Shown: positions 46,133 to 56,059 of the stretch, in pieces | Numbering within the stretch: the stretch's first letter is position 1 | Layout of the letters: every line of letters starts with the position of its first letter | Source: an uncultured Carboxylicivirga sp. | Lineage (GTDB): Bacteria; Bacteroidota; Bacteroidia; Bacteroidales; Marinilabiliaceae | Reading direction: 5' to 3' | DNA length: 64,000 nt | Assembly: GCF_963674565.1 (NCBI RefSeq) | Contig: NZ_OY771430.1 | Span: forward strand, 3,534,001-3,598,000 | Notes under the pieces: generated by a model | The model's database searches: none | What the model was told of the DNA's origin: nothing | Seen by the model: the letters and a program-made list of their open reading frames with translations, nothing else | Program-made: the position numbers and the translations under genes

Positions 46133-46939
46133 TTATCCGGGATTTTTTACAGTCTCTGTACGTTTTAATTCACCATTCTGATAATATTCAATGTAAAGTA
46201 ACTCACCTGAATCATTGTATTCAAATGATTGACCATTGAAAAGATTACCCTTTACAAAAAAACCTTTCTTTTCAGGCTTACCGTGCATATTATAAATGGT
46301 ATGCATACCTGTACCTGAGAATTTTTCGTATTGTTTTTCAGTTTTATCTTCCGCTATCTCCGGATCATGTTTAACACTGGAAGCATATTTTCCATCATCG
46401 CCATAAATTCGCTCACTGATCAGCTGACCACTTTCGTTAAACATTTTTAATGTGCCTTGAGTCTTACCTTCAGCCCAGTCACCTTCGTATTTCAACTCAC
46501 CATTTTCGTGAAAATATTTTTGAGTGCCGGTTCTGCGTCCAAGAGAATCATAATTCCAATCGTAAGCCAGCTGACCACCTTTATGATAAAACTTATATTC
46601 TCCTTCCCAGTGATCGATATTCCAGAAACCTTCTTCCGAAAGATTACCATCATTATAATAAAAGCGGGCCGGACCAATTGCTTTACCATTTACATAGGTT
46701 ATTTCGTTTTTCTTTTTTCCATCGGGATAATAGGTAATCCATAAACCATCTTTCCGGTTATCCGAGTATTTTCCTTGTTCAATAACATCATCATTGGTGT
46801 CATCAAACTTCAACCAGATACCTTGTTTCAGCTTATTGTTATCCTCCCGGTTAATCGTATCCCCTTTATAAATCTTATAGTTCTGTCCGGTAGCAGGCAA
46901 AATCATAAAAATTAAAATAAGAATCGACAAATATTTCAT
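46133..46939 (-). CDS. Secreted MORN/YwqK-like repeat protein
   Basis: From ATG at 46939 the 268-residue product has a signal peptide (KYLSILILIFMILPATG) and successive MORN-like hairpins (WITYYPDGKKKNEITYVNG, FYYNDGNLSEEGFW, YFHENGELKYEGDWAEG, MFNESGQLISERIYG). The open frame to 46978 adds 13 residues before the signal sequence and is rejected. The role is unknown; there is no toxin beside it. It belongs to the same structural group as the protein at 24956. Confidence 0.82.
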   Translation of the reverse strand: MKYLSILILIFMILPATGQNYKIYKGDTINREDNNKLKQGIWLKFDDTNDDVIEQGKYSDNRKDGLWITYYPDGKKKNEITYVNGKAIGPARFYYNDGNLSEEGFWNIDHWEGEYKFYHKGGQLAYDWNYDSLGRRTGTQKYFHENGELKYEGDWAEGKTQGTLKMFNESGQLISERIYGDDGKYASSVKHDPEIAEDKTEKQYEKFSGTGMHTIYNMHGKPEKKGFFVKGNLFNGQSFEYNDSGELLYIEYYQNGELKRTETVKNPG

Positions 46940-47155
46940 GGTAACTGAGTATTTCAAGTGCTTATTGCAAGCCATCATTCAAATGTGGCATTACAAAAGT
47001 TTAGTACGGAAATACAGATGAAAGGTTATCAAATATTCTTTCGGAAAGGTTAAAAAAGAGTAATGGTCAATTATTTTAAGTACAAATAACACTAGAACGA
47101 ACAACAAAGCTTAAATTGCCGTTAATTAATAAAAACACCCTAACTAATATTTTCC

Positions 47156-49309
47156 ATGGGTCAAAAGAAGAAAAAGAATAAACCATCGCGCAAAACCGAC
47201 TTACGACAGTTAATTCAAGGCTTATTTTTTAATCAGCCAAAGCGCACATTCAACTATAAGCAGGTTGCTGCACTGTTAGAAGTTAAGAAAAAGACAGATA
47301 AACAAAGAGTACAGATTATACTTAATGAATTGTTTGAATCGGGCTATCTTACAGAGACGGTTCCCGGCAAATACAAATTACTCAGTCGAGGTTCTACTGT
47401 AACCGGAATCGTTGATATGACAGCATCTGGAGCTGCTTTTATTGTTCCGGATGATGGCAGTGATGAAGACGTATTTATCCCACGGAATGCAATGAACAAA
47501 GCATTGAATGGCGATAGAGTAAAAATATTTAAGAGTGCCCGTCGCAAGCACAAGCAGCCAGAAGGTGAAGTAATAGAGATATTGGAACGTAAACGCGAGC
47601 ATTTTGTAGGGGTAATGCAAATATCCCGCGGATTGGCATTTTTAGTGGTAGATGCCCGCGTGATGCAAAATGACATTTTCATTCCTGCCAAAGGATTGAA
47701 AGGTGCCAAGAATGGCCAAAAAGCTATTGCCCGTATAATTGAATGGCCCGAAAGAGCTAAAAATCCTATTGGAGAAATAATTGATGTATTAGGTGATGTA
47801 GGCGATAACAACGCTGAGATGCATGCTATACTTGCCGAATTTAATTTACCCTATAAATATCCGGATGAAGTAAATGCTGAAGCAGAAACAATTGATGCAG
47901 GAATAACCCCAGAAGAAATAAAGAAAAGAAGAGATTTTAGAGGTGTTACTACCTTTACAATCGACCCTGCAGATGCAAAAGACTTTGACGATGCTCTTTC
48001 GTTGCAGAAGTTGAAAAACGGCAACTGGGAAGTAGGAGTTCACATTGCAGATGTTACACATTACGTTGAGGAAAAATCATTGCTGGAAAAAGAAGCTTTC
48101 GATCGGGCAACTTCGGTTTATCTGGTTGATCGTGTGGTTCCAATGTTACCCGAACACCTGAGTAATGGTATATGCTCTCTTCGTCCGAATGAAGAAAAAC
48201 TTTGCTTTTCAGTTGTTTTTGAGCTTGACGATAATGCCAACATAGTAGACTCATGGGTAGGTCGAACGGTAATATATTCCGACAGAAGATTTACTTATGA
48301 AGAAGCCCAGAATGTTATTGAAACTGGCGAAGGCGATCTGAAAGAAGAAATTCTTACACTTGACAGACTTGCTAAAATAATAAGGAAACAAAGATTTTCT
48401 GATGGAGCTATTGGCTTTGAAAGAGTGGAAGTGAAATTCAAAATTGATGAGAACGGAAAACCGGAAAGCGTGTTCTTTAAAGAAGCCAAAGATGCCAATA
48501 AGCTTATTGAAGAATTTATGTTGTTGGCCAATAAACGGGTAGCTCAATTAATAGGTAAAAACGAACTGAACCCCAAACGCAAATCAAAACCTAAAACATT
48601 TGTTTACAGGATTCACGACGTGCCTAATCCTGATAAGTTTGATGCATTTGCTTCTTTTGTTCGCCGTTTCGGATACGAAGCATTACCCAAAGGAGCTGAA
48701 AGTATCAATAAATCACTCAACCGGGTGTTGAATGAAGCTCATGGCAAGAAGGAACAAAATATTGTGGAGACACTTGCTGTGCGAACCATGGCTAAAGCAA
48801 TTTACTCAACCCACAACATTGGGCACTACGGATTATCTTTTAAACATTACACACATTTCACCTCTCCTATCCGTCGTTACCCTGATATAATGGTTCATCG
48901 TCTTTTGCAACGTTATCTTGACGGAGGAAACTCTGTGAATGAAGAAAAATACGAAGAAATGTGTGAGCACAGTTCCGATATGGAGCAAAGAGCGGCAGAT
49001 GCTGAACGTGCTTCTATTAAATACAAACAGGTAGAGTTTCTGAAAGATCGAGTCGGAGAAGAGTTTGATGGTGTTATTTCTGGAGTTACCGAATGGGGCC
49101 TATATGTTGAAATCATCGAAAATAAATGCGAAGGCATGATTCCAATCCGTGATTTAAACGATGACTACTATCGATTTGACGAAGAAGAATACTGTTTGAT
49201 TGGACAGAAGTACAATCGCAGATATCAGTTAGGTGATCCACTTCGAATTACCGTTGCAAGTGCCAATTTAGAAAAGAAACAACTGGATTTTGCCTTAGTT
49301 GACGAATAA
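47156..49309 (+). CDS. rnr: Ribonuclease R
   Basis: RNase R is a processive 3'-5' exoribonuclease that degrades structured RNA. The 717-residue product has an N-terminal winged helix (LIQGLFFNQPKRTFNYKQVA), two cold-shock domains, the RNB catalytic domain with its Asp cluster in DPADAKDFDDALS, and an S1 domain (EFDGVISGVTEWGLYVEI). The C terminus stops soon after S1, without the long basic tail seen in E. coli. The start is in a basic, Lys-rich segment (GQKKKKNKPS). Confidence 0.96.
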   Translation: MGQKKKKNKPSRKTDLRQLIQGLFFNQPKRTFNYKQVAALLEVKKKTDKQRVQIILNELFESGYLTETVPGKYKLLSRGSTVTGIVDMTASGAAFIVPDDGSDEDVFIPRNAMNKALNGDRVKIFKSARRKHKQPEGEVIEILERKREHFVGVMQISRGLAFLVVDARVMQNDIFIPAKGLKGAKNGQKAIARIIEWPERAKNPIGEIIDVLGDVGDNNAEMHAILAEFNLPYKYPDEVNAEAETIDAGITPEEIKKRRDFRGVTTFTIDPADAKDFDDALSLQKLKNGNWEVGVHIADVTHYVEEKSLLEKEAFDRATSVYLVDRVVPMLPEHLSNGICSLRPNEEKLCFSVVFELDDNANIVDSWVGRTVIYSDRRFTYEEAQNVIETGEGDLKEEILTLDRLAKIIRKQRFSDGAIGFERVEVKFKIDENGKPESVFFKEAKDANKLIEEFMLLANKRVAQLIGKNELNPKRKSKPKTFVYRIHDVPNPDKFDAFASFVRRFGYEALPKGAESINKSLNRVLNEAHGKKEQNIVETLAVRTMAKAIYSTHNIGHYGLSFKHYTHFTSPIRRYPDIMVHRLLQRYLDGGNSVNEEKYEEMCEHSSDMEQRAADAERASIKYKQVEFLKDRVGEEFDGVISGVTEWGLYVEIIENKCEGMIPIRDLNDDYYRFDEEEYCLIGQKYNRRYQLGDPLRITVASANLEKKQLDFALVDE

Positions 49310-49423
49310 ATACATTTTCGAACAAAAAAGTCGATGCAGTATATTTATTTAATATACTGCATTTTGTATTTAAAAATTTTAGAACACTCCTATTTAAGGT
49401 TTTACTTTGCAAAAAACTATTGC

Positions 49424-49431
49424 TATTTTTG
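49424..49431 (+). promoter_or_regulatory. Promoter -7 element of the TetR gene
   Basis: TATTTTTG is an exact TAnnTTTG match 27 nt before ATG 49458; it shows that the longer frame start at 49407 is not used. Confidence 0.55.
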
Positions 49432-49457
49432 TAATACAACAACAAAAAAATTCATCA

Positions 49458-50069
49458 ATGGATAATTTTAATAGTAGCCCTTCTGGTGCACAAAATGATG
49501 GTATGCGCACAAGTATTATTGAAGCAGCAAAAGAACTATTTGCAAAGTTTGGATACAAAAAAACAACCATGGAAGATATTGCTATTGCATTACGCAAAGG
49601 CAAAAGTTCGTTGTATTATTATTTTAAAAACAAAGAAGAAATTTTTCAGGCTGTAATCGAATCGGAAGAAAAAGTTCTTTTCACCAAACTCAATGAAATT
49701 GTTGAGACTAAAATGGAACCCCGCGAGAAATTAACCAAGTATGTAATTACCCGCATGGAAACCATCTTGGAACTTGATAATTATATCAAAGCATTAAAGG
49801 ACGAAATGCTTACTAATTATGAGTTCCTGAGTCGTTTAAAAGTTAGCACAGAAAAACAGGAAGCCGGACTGTTAACCCGTATTCTGGAAGAAGGAACCAG
49901 CAATAACACTTTCCAGGTTAAAAATATACCGATGGCTGCCGTTGCAATTGCCACAGCATTAAAAGGTATGGAAGGCCCATTATTAGGTTCTTATTATAGT
50001 TTTGAAGACTTTAAAATACAAATTGAAAATACACTGAATATTTTATTCTTTGGATTAATCAGACGATAA
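49458..50069 (+). CDS. TetR/AcrR-family transcriptional regulator
   Basis: The 203-residue cytoplasmic regulator has the N-terminal helix-turn-helix (SIIEAAKELFAKFGYKKTTMEDIAIALRKGKSSLYYYFKNKEEIF) and a variable ligand-binding domain. ATG at 49458 is chosen because the -7 element at 49424-49431 lies inside the longer frame. Its targets are unknown; metA starts 36 nt downstream on the same strand, so the two may be in one transcript, and the regulator might sense a fatty acid or other envelope compound as other family members do. Confidence 0.9.
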   Translation: MDNFNSSPSGAQNDGMRTSIIEAAKELFAKFGYKKTTMEDIAIALRKGKSSLYYYFKNKEEIFQAVIESEEKVLFTKLNEIVETKMEPREKLTKYVITRMETILELDNYIKALKDEMLTNYEFLSRLKVSTEKQEAGLLTRILEEGTSNNTFQVKNIPMAAVAIATALKGMEGPLLGSYYSFEDFKIQIENTLNILFFGLIRR

Positions 50070-50105
50070 ACAAAAACATTACCATAAAAATTACACGTTA
50101 ACCAC

Positions 50106-51023
50106 ATGCCAATAAAAATACCAGATGCACTGCCTGCCAGGGGAGTGCTGGAAAATGAGAATGTTTTTGTTATAGGCGAATCAAAGGCTTTACATCAGGA
50201 CATTAGACCACTTCGTATCCTGATATTAAACCTTATGCCTCTAAAAATTGCAACCGAAACACATTTATTACGTGCCCTTTCGAATAGTCCGTTACAGGTA
50301 GAAGTTGACTTTTTGATGACTTCCAGTCACGTTTCAAAAAATACTCCGCGTGAGCATCTCATCTCTTTTTATAAAGTATTTAACGAGGTACGTTCTGAGA
50401 AATATGATGGAATGATAATCACTGGCGCTCCCGTGGAACTTCTTGATTTTGAAGAAGTCAATTATTGGGAAGAATTGACAGAGATAATGGAATGGAGCAA
50501 ACATAATGTTACCAGCACATTCCACATTTGTTGGGGAGCACAGGCTGGTTTATATTTTCATCATGGGATAAAGAAATACCAACTGGATAAAAAAATGTTT
50601 GGTGTATTTAAGCATACCGTAAACGATATGCAAGAACCTTTGATGAGAGGGTTTAATGATTTTTTTCATGCACCACATTCTCGATACACAGAAGTAAAAC
50701 TTACAGAGGTTGAGGCCAATGAAAATCTTATTTTATTGTCTTCCTCCAAAGATGCTGGCGTATATATTGTGATGTCGAAAGATCGACGTCAGATATTTGT
50801 CACTGGACATTCAGAGTATGATGCACAGACGCTTAATGAAGAATACAAACGTGATGTTGCCAAAGGTTTGGACATTGCCATCCCAGAAAATTATTTCCCT
50901 GATAATGATCCAACTAAAGAACCAATGGTTCTATGGAGAAGTCATGCCAGCTTGCTTTATTCGAACTGGTTGAACTATTACGTATATCAGGCAACACCTT
51001 ATCAACTTGATCAAATTCAATAA
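50106..51023 (+). CDS. metA: Homoserine O-acyltransferase MetA, acetyl-type
   Basis: MetA activates homoserine for methionine synthesis. The 305-residue protein has the family catalytic Cys142 in HICWGAQAG and blocks such as PLRILILNLMPLKIATE. Residue 111 is Glu (GAPVELLDF), where succinyl-specific enzymes such as E. coli's have Gly (GAPLGL). From the published residue-111 rule, the donor is predicted to be acetyl-CoA rather than succinyl-CoA. It lies 36 nt after the TetR gene and 1 nt before a HAD phosphatase gene, so it may be in an operon with both. Confidence 0.95.
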   Translation: MPIKIPDALPARGVLENENVFVIGESKALHQDIRPLRILILNLMPLKIATETHLLRALSNSPLQVEVDFLMTSSHVSKNTPREHLISFYKVFNEVRSEKYDGMIITGAPVELLDFEEVNYWEELTEIMEWSKHNVTSTFHICWGAQAGLYFHHGIKKYQLDKKMFGVFKHTVNDMQEPLMRGFNDFFHAPHSRYTEVKLTEVEANENLILLSSSKDAGVYIVMSKDRRQIFVTGHSEYDAQTLNEEYKRDVAKGLDIAIPENYFPDNDPTKEPMVLWRSHASLLYSNWLNYYVYQATPYQLDQIQ

Positions 51024-51024
51024 C

Positions 51025-51834
51025 ATGATCAAATTACTGGCAACCGATCTGGATGGCACTATACATACCCGAAATAATGGATTCAATATTGAGGACATTG
51101 AGACGCTAGGCGAGCTAGGTGAACAGAATATTTGCCGTGTTATTGCAACCGGTCGTACCTTCCAATCGGCATTATCAGTTATCCCAGAAAATTTTCCGAT
51201 CGATTACCTGGTGTTTTCATCTGGAGCCGGCATCTACGACTGGAAGAATAAAGCTATTCTTAAAACTATTAACCTGGGTTTCGAAAATGCCCGAAGAATA
51301 ATTGATATTCTAAACCAGTTTGATATTGAATATACAGTTCATCATCCCATACCTGACAATCATATCTTCTTTCACTCAATAAGTTCAGATCCCCATCCCG
51401 ATTTTGAGAGATACATCGATTTTAACAAGGCTCATGCAATTCCAGAAGAAAAAGAATTACCGGAGGAAGATTACTCTCAAGTTCTTTCATTCATTCCAGA
51501 CATTGAATTATTTGAAGAAATTAAAGCCAAATTTAATGGTGTAAAGACAATCAGAGCCACATCGCCGATTGATGGAGAAAGCATCTGGATGGAATGTTTT
51601 CATAAAGACGTTTCGAAAGCAAACGGCATTTTGCACATAGCCCAAATGCTGCAAATTGAAGAATCAAAAGTGGTGGTTATCGGAAATGATTATAACGATT
51701 TGGATATGTTGCATTACTTTTCAAGATCCTTTATCGTCAATAATGCTCCTAATGATTTGAAACAACATTTTACGATACTTAACGATGTTCACCTATCACC
51801 CCTTGCCGATTGGTATCGCAGGTTCAGGTGGTAA
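51025..51834 (+). CDS. HAD-family (Cof-type) phosphatase
   Basis: The 269-residue protein has the HAD nucleophile motif LLATDLDGTIHTR near residue 4, the Cof-type cap, the Lys motif SKANGILHI and the final VVIGNDYNDLDML acidic motif. It hydrolyses a small phosphate ester, such as a sugar or nucleotide phosphate; the substrate is unknown. ATG at 51025 follows the metA stop by one base; the frame is open further upstream but would overlap metA. Confidence 0.9.
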   Translation: MIKLLATDLDGTIHTRNNGFNIEDIETLGELGEQNICRVIATGRTFQSALSVIPENFPIDYLVFSSGAGIYDWKNKAILKTINLGFENARRIIDILNQFDIEYTVHHPIPDNHIFFHSISSDPHPDFERYIDFNKAHAIPEEKELPEEDYSQVLSFIPDIELFEEIKAKFNGVKTIRATSPIDGESIWMECFHKDVSKANGILHIAQMLQIEESKVVVIGNDYNDLDMLHYFSRSFIVNNAPNDLKQHFTILNDVHLSPLADWYRRFRW

Positions 51835-51835
51835 G

Positions 51836-52654
51836 CTACTCCACTTCTGCGGTCATTGGGCTGCGTAATCCTTTCGCATCTACAAAAACAGCCTTTACCG
51901 ATCCAATTAATATTTTAGCTTCCACGATTATAGGAACGCGATTCTGATCATCAGTTACCCAAACTGTCATATCTTCACCACTTTCAAAGATGGTTCCTTC
52001 CACCAATAAGGGTTTAAATTTTAAGCAATCAAATTTACGACCATCTCGGTTCTTGATTCTTTCTTTACCCAAATATCGAATATAAATATCATGAATCTCG
52101 CCATCCACTACCATGCTAATAGGAATCTTTTCATCAACCTCGTAATTTGAGAAATTGATATTACGGGCCTTGTAAACCATAGTTAGTAAGTCAAATGAAC
52201 ATTCTTTCCAGGGAAAGGTCTTGACTTCCATAGGTTCCTCTTCCTTCTGTATTTCAGAAGTTATCAGTCGACTTTTATGATCAAATACATATTTATAATT
52301 GGCATGATAACTTCCTTCATTCGTTATCCTTCTGTATTCAAACGGTTCGAGGTATTTTGTATCGGTGTACACTTCGAAAGTATCTCGCACTTTAAATAAA
52401 AAATCGTACGATTTATAGGTTGCACCATGAGACTTTATATGAAACGCATCTTCACCATTATATTTACTTTTATCAACTGTAAAAGCTACCTGCCCCGCAT
52501 TAAGCCATAGTAATCCCCAATTGTAATATGCATGATAATTAACAACTTCTCCAGACTGAAAACTAAAGTTATAATCACTGCATTGGGCATTTGCATCCAC
52601 TGTTATTAGTAGTAACAACCAAACAAAAACAATACTTATAAAATACTTTTGCAT
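51836..52654 (-). CDS. DUF3108 domain exported protein
   Basis: From ATG at 52654 the 272-residue product has a signal peptide (cleavage near ANAQ, residue 24) and the DUF3108 pattern: SFQSGEVVNYHAYYNWGLLWLNAGQVAF, KSHGATYKSYDFLFKVRDTFEVY and a C-terminal TVWVTDDQNRVPIIVEAKILIGSVKA block. The family is a lipocalin-like beta barrel of unknown function in the periplasm or outer membrane. It ends 2 bp after the HAD gene, convergent. Confidence 0.87.
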   Translation of the reverse strand: MQKYFISIVFVWLLLLITVDANAQCSDYNFSFQSGEVVNYHAYYNWGLLWLNAGQVAFTVDKSKYNGEDAFHIKSHGATYKSYDFLFKVRDTFEVYTDTKYLEPFEYRRITNEGSYHANYKYVFDHKSRLITSEIQKEEEPMEVKTFPWKECSFDLLTMVYKARNINFSNYEVDEKIPISMVVDGEIHDIYIRYLGKERIKNRDGRKFDCLKFKPLLVEGTIFESGEDMTVWVTDDQNRVPIIVEAKILIGSVKAVFVDAKGLRSPMTAEVE

Positions 52655-52701
52655 TACTGGTATTTTAGGATACAGAGCTACAATTTGCAAAAATCAAGCC
52701 A

Positions 52702-53013
52702 TTACTTTTTCACTTCACCTATGCGCGTTTCAATTGAATTTATCTTGCCATTCATCCGGTTATCTTTACCCTTTCGGGCATCAATAGTAATAGCACAATA
52801 AACACGATCTGAAAAATCGTCAAGTATATCATAACTCTGCTGAACAATTGCCAATGCCTCCTTCATCGTGTTTGTTTCAATAGTTGTTCCCATGGGATTG
52901 AGTTTATATTCAACTCCACTAGCATCAATGTGTTTGATAACTTTACTCACATACTCACTAACACTGTCTCCTTTATCCGTTGGAAACATTGCAAAATTTA
53001 GCATTACTGACAT
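52702..53013 (-). CDS. MTH1187-family (DUF77) thiamine-binding protein
   Basis: The 103-residue cytoplasmic product starts MSVMLNFAMFPTDKGDSVSEYV and has the DUF77/MTH1187 core (YKLNPMGTTIETNTMKEAL); the family binds thiamine-related ligands. The frame is open to 53121, but that part overlaps the Ig-like gene, so the shorter start is used. It begins 4 nt after the Ig-like gene stop and is co-transcribed with it. Confidence 0.85.
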   Translation of the reverse strand: MSVMLNFAMFPTDKGDSVSEYVSKVIKHIDASGVEYKLNPMGTTIETNTMKEALAIVQQSYDILDDFSDRVYCAITIDARKGKDNRMNGKINSIETRIGEVKK

Positions 53014-53017
53014 CGTA

Positions 53018-54835
53018 TTATTCTCTTTTCTTTGGTTTTCGGAATGATTTCGAAAATTTATCAACACTAAATTCCGATGGGTTCCAGGTTTCCAAATCAG
53101 TATCCCAATTGGCTCTGACATCGACCTTACCCATATAATAGATTAATTTCTCAGGCTGCCTGTGTTCGTAATAATTTCCATCATCCCATTGATTATTACC
53201 ATTCTCATCAACCACAATCCTGAACATATATTTACCTGGAGAAAGATACCTGAAACCTATCTTCCCTGAAGCCGGAATCTTTGACTGCTGCAGTATTCTT
53301 TCTTCTTTACCCAGCACTTGTACAAGCCAATTCTCCTGTGCATTAAGAATTTGGATAAATATCTTACCATAATCCTCATCCTTTTTTACATTGAAAGTGA
53401 TCTTTTGAGGTCCGTTATGCAAACCATAAATATCTACAATTGATGCAGAATCAATGGTCATTTCGTATTTTCCGCCCGGGATCCATTTTTGAGAAATGGA
53501 ATAATGCTTAATATTAAGTGTATCCTGTACTAACTCAAAATCAATTGGCTTCGGAATGGTATCTTCGTAATAAAATAGTTTCACTGCGTTTTTATCGAAA
53601 GTTATAGCAGGCGCTGTTAGTCTGAAACCAAATTTTCCATAAATATCAACTTTAGTTTTTACCTCAACCAGTTTTAACATTGGTATAGGTTCCGGCTCAT
53701 CATCCTTTTTCTTCCTTCGTTTCTCCTCTTTTTTAGCCTCAAAAAAATACATAGCTATTGTATCTTGCTGGATAAATTCCATATCCATAGAATCAAGCAT
53801 GGTATAGCTTAACGTTATCGAAAGTGAATCCTGATTGTAATAAGTACTATCCTTTAACCAGTATGAAATTGTATCGTTATGTAAGGAACGCTCCTTAATG
53901 AATATATCTTTCAAATCATCCTGACCAGTAAGCTTAATTTCAACGTCATCTTCCTGCTCACGGTTAAAATAGAAAGTCATCTTGGCCTTTTCTTTACGTT
54001 CTTCGCTCATTAAATACTGACGTTTATAATCATGCTGAAACAGAAATAAGTTTGCACTATCAGGTGTGTAAACCAATTCTTTATGATATATCAATGAATC
54101 TGTTTCAAGCGAATCAATGTGCAACGTATCAACAAAGTCGCGATATTCGAACGATGGTTCTACAATAATATCTGACCAGGCCATTCGTTCTCCAGGTTGA
54201 TCAAATTTCAAATCACGATTGGAGTCTTCCAATGCATACAATCTGTATTTTCCCGGACGGACATTTAAAATGGTAAATCTCCCCTGAGCATTTGTTTTTG
54301 CCATTCGGATGGGTACCAGTTTATTTATAGCCGAATCTGCAAGATTCTCATGTAAAAAAACCAATGTCCCCGACGCTGGTGATAAATCATCAGCATCATA
54401 AACATTTCCTGAGACTTTGAGTGAATCGATATATTCACCCGTTGAGAAGCTAAAACTAAAATTCTCGAGAACATTCCCCTCATTATTATCTACCACTGCA
54501 TCTGCAAAATCGAGCGAATAGGTACTATTGGGCTGCAAATCTTCATTGAAAACAACCTGTAATTTATTACCTCGTGCCTCAATGGTTGGCTGCTCATTCA
54601 TTGGTGGAGAAATAACAAACTTCTGACGAATATCTTTTAACTGAATTAACTCATCAAACTCTATTACAACCATTTTTTTATTGTAATTCAATGCATGATT
54701 CTCTGGTGTTGAGGAGACCACTTTAGGCGGAATTTCGTCTTTTATCCCACCTGTTGGCATTCCGATATTCGCACATGCCCAAACAATTAATCCAACACCT
54801 ATACTGAAACTTATTAATCGAAGTCTGCTTTTCAA
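53018..54835 (-). CDS. Ig-like (SbsA-type) domain lipoprotein
   Basis: The 605-residue product has a lipoprotein signal (VGLIVWAC, Cys21) followed by IGMPTGGIKDEIPPKVVSSTP, the usual start of a Bacteroidota family with an SbsA-like Ig domain, then a carboxypeptidase regulatory-like fold (RFTILNVRPGKYRLYALED), an EEKRRKKKDD-rich charged linker near 370 and beta-rich repeats. It is outer-membrane-attached and of unknown function. A perfect -7 element (TAAATTTG, minus strand, 54858-54865) lies upstream. Confidence 0.85.
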   Translation of the reverse strand: MKSRLRLISFSIGVGLIVWACANIGMPTGGIKDEIPPKVVSSTPENHALNYNKKMVVIEFDELIQLKDIRQKFVISPPMNEQPTIEARGNKLQVVFNEDLQPNSTYSLDFADAVVDNNEGNVLENFSFSFSTGEYIDSLKVSGNVYDADDLSPASGTLVFLHENLADSAINKLVPIRMAKTNAQGRFTILNVRPGKYRLYALEDSNRDLKFDQPGERMAWSDIIVEPSFEYRDFVDTLHIDSLETDSLIYHKELVYTPDSANLFLFQHDYKRQYLMSEERKEKAKMTFYFNREQEDDVEIKLTGQDDLKDIFIKERSLHNDTISYWLKDSTYYNQDSLSITLSYTMLDSMDMEFIQQDTIAMYFFEAKKEEKRRKKKDDEPEPIPMLKLVEVKTKVDIYGKFGFRLTAPAITFDKNAVKLFYYEDTIPKPIDFELVQDTLNIKHYSISQKWIPGGKYEMTIDSASIVDIYGLHNGPQKITFNVKKDEDYGKIFIQILNAQENWLVQVLGKEERILQQSKIPASGKIGFRYLSPGKYMFRIVVDENGNNQWDDGNYYEHRQPEKLIYYMGKVDVRANWDTDLETWNPSEFSVDKFSKSFRKPKKRE

Positions 54836-54857
54836 AACCTTGTTATTTTAATCCACG

Positions 54858-54865
54858 CAAATTTA
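54858..54865 (-). promoter_or_regulatory. Promoter -7 element of the Ig-like gene
   Basis: The minus strand reads TAAATTTG, an exact TAnnTTTG match about 23 nt before the ATG of the Ig-like lipoprotein gene. Confidence 0.5.
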
Positions 54866-54978
54866 AGAAGAAAATTCATCGAAGCTCATAAATAATATTA
54901 ATTCGAATCTTCATCTGAGTATACGATTTCAAACATACTAAAATAAACGCAAAACCTTCCAGCCATAGAACTTTACAA

Positions 54979-55008
54979 TTGTAAGCAAACTAAAAAATGA
55001 TAACTTTG
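54979..55008 (+). promoter_or_regulatory. Promoter of the coiled-coil protein gene
   Basis: TTG at 54979-54981 and TAACTTTG at 55001-55008 are 19 nt apart, an exact -33/-7 arrangement, about 30 nt before the ATG at 55038. Confidence 0.75.
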
Positions 55009-55037
55009 CGTTCTTTAGTAAAACACTTACTACTATT

Positions 55038-55928
55038 ATGGAGAATAAAGCACCCCAAAAGTCAAATAATAAACTTATATATATCATTTCAGCGGTAGCA
55101 GTGGCACTAATTGCAGTGGTTCTGTTCATGTACCTTAGCAACCGAAAAGAATATAAGGCTGTTGTGGAAGAAATGACTGAAGAAAAGTTATTACTTACCG
55201 AAGAATTTCAAACTCTGGCTTTGGATTACGACTCTCTTCAAAGTAATAACGACACCCTTAATCTTCTCTTAGAGCAGGAAAGAGAAAAGATTTCGCATCT
55301 TATTGAAGAAATCAAAACCATTAAAGCCACCAACGCTTCAAAAATACGTGAATACAAAAAGGAACTGACCTCGCTGCGAAGTGTGATGAAAAGCTTTGTG
55401 GTTCAGATCGATTCTTTAAATCAACGTAATCAGGAACTGTCGGAAGAAAATATACAATATCGAAAACAAGTAACCAAAATACAGGATTCCTTTAAGGAGC
55501 TGGAAAAACAAAAAGAAAAACTTGCCGAGAAAGTTGAAATAGCCTCCCAACTCGAAACCTATAATTACGAAGTTGAAGGTTTAAACAGTAAAGACAGGGA
55601 AACCAAAAAAGCCCGTAATGTTGCAAAAATCAGGGTCTGTTTCACCATTCAGAAAAACATCACAGCACCAATCGGTGAAAAAACTGTTTATATGAGAATT
55701 ATGCGTCCGGATGAAGCATTATTAGTACGTTCGCTGGATGACAAATTTAAATACGAAGGTGAAGAGATTAATTTCTCAGCCCAAAGAGTAATCGAATACG
55801 GAGGAGAAGAACTTGATATTTGTATCTTCTACAAGGCTGATGAAGGTGAATTGCTACCCGGTAATTACACTGCTGATTTATTTGCTGATGGTTTTCATAT
55901 TGGCACCACTCAGTTTGAGTTGAAGTAA
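55038..55928 (+). CDS. Membrane-anchored coiled-coil protein
   Basis: The 296-residue product has one membrane segment (IYIISAVAVALIAVVLFMYL, residues 14-33), a long coiled coil (about 36-180, rich in Leu, Glu and Lys heptads) and a C-terminal beta domain (RVCFTIQKNITAPIGEKTVYMRI, ending GTTQFELK). The layout is that of a periplasmic or cytoplasmic spacer with a sensor-like end domain. Such proteins are common in Bacteroidota but their role is unknown to me. Confidence 0.8.
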   Translation: MENKAPQKSNNKLIYIISAVAVALIAVVLFMYLSNRKEYKAVVEEMTEEKLLLTEEFQTLALDYDSLQSNNDTLNLLLEQEREKISHLIEEIKTIKATNASKIREYKKELTSLRSVMKSFVVQIDSLNQRNQELSEENIQYRKQVTKIQDSFKELEKQKEKLAEKVEIASQLETYNYEVEGLNSKDRETKKARNVAKIRVCFTIQKNITAPIGEKTVYMRIMRPDEALLVRSLDDKFKYEGEEINFSAQRVIEYGGEELDICIFYKADEGELLPGNYTADLFADGFHIGTTQFELK

Positions 55929-56059
55929 ATCATATCACGCTTACAACCAATATTTTACTAATTTCATATTTAAACTTAGCATTGAATTAACAATATGTTA
56001 ATGCCAATGATGAACCTGTTATTTAATTTAGCCAAGGGAAAATTAAATACATACAGGAC

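Noticed and set aside
47344..47811. 155-codon minus-strand frame
   Set aside because: Antisense to rnr, no family resemblance.
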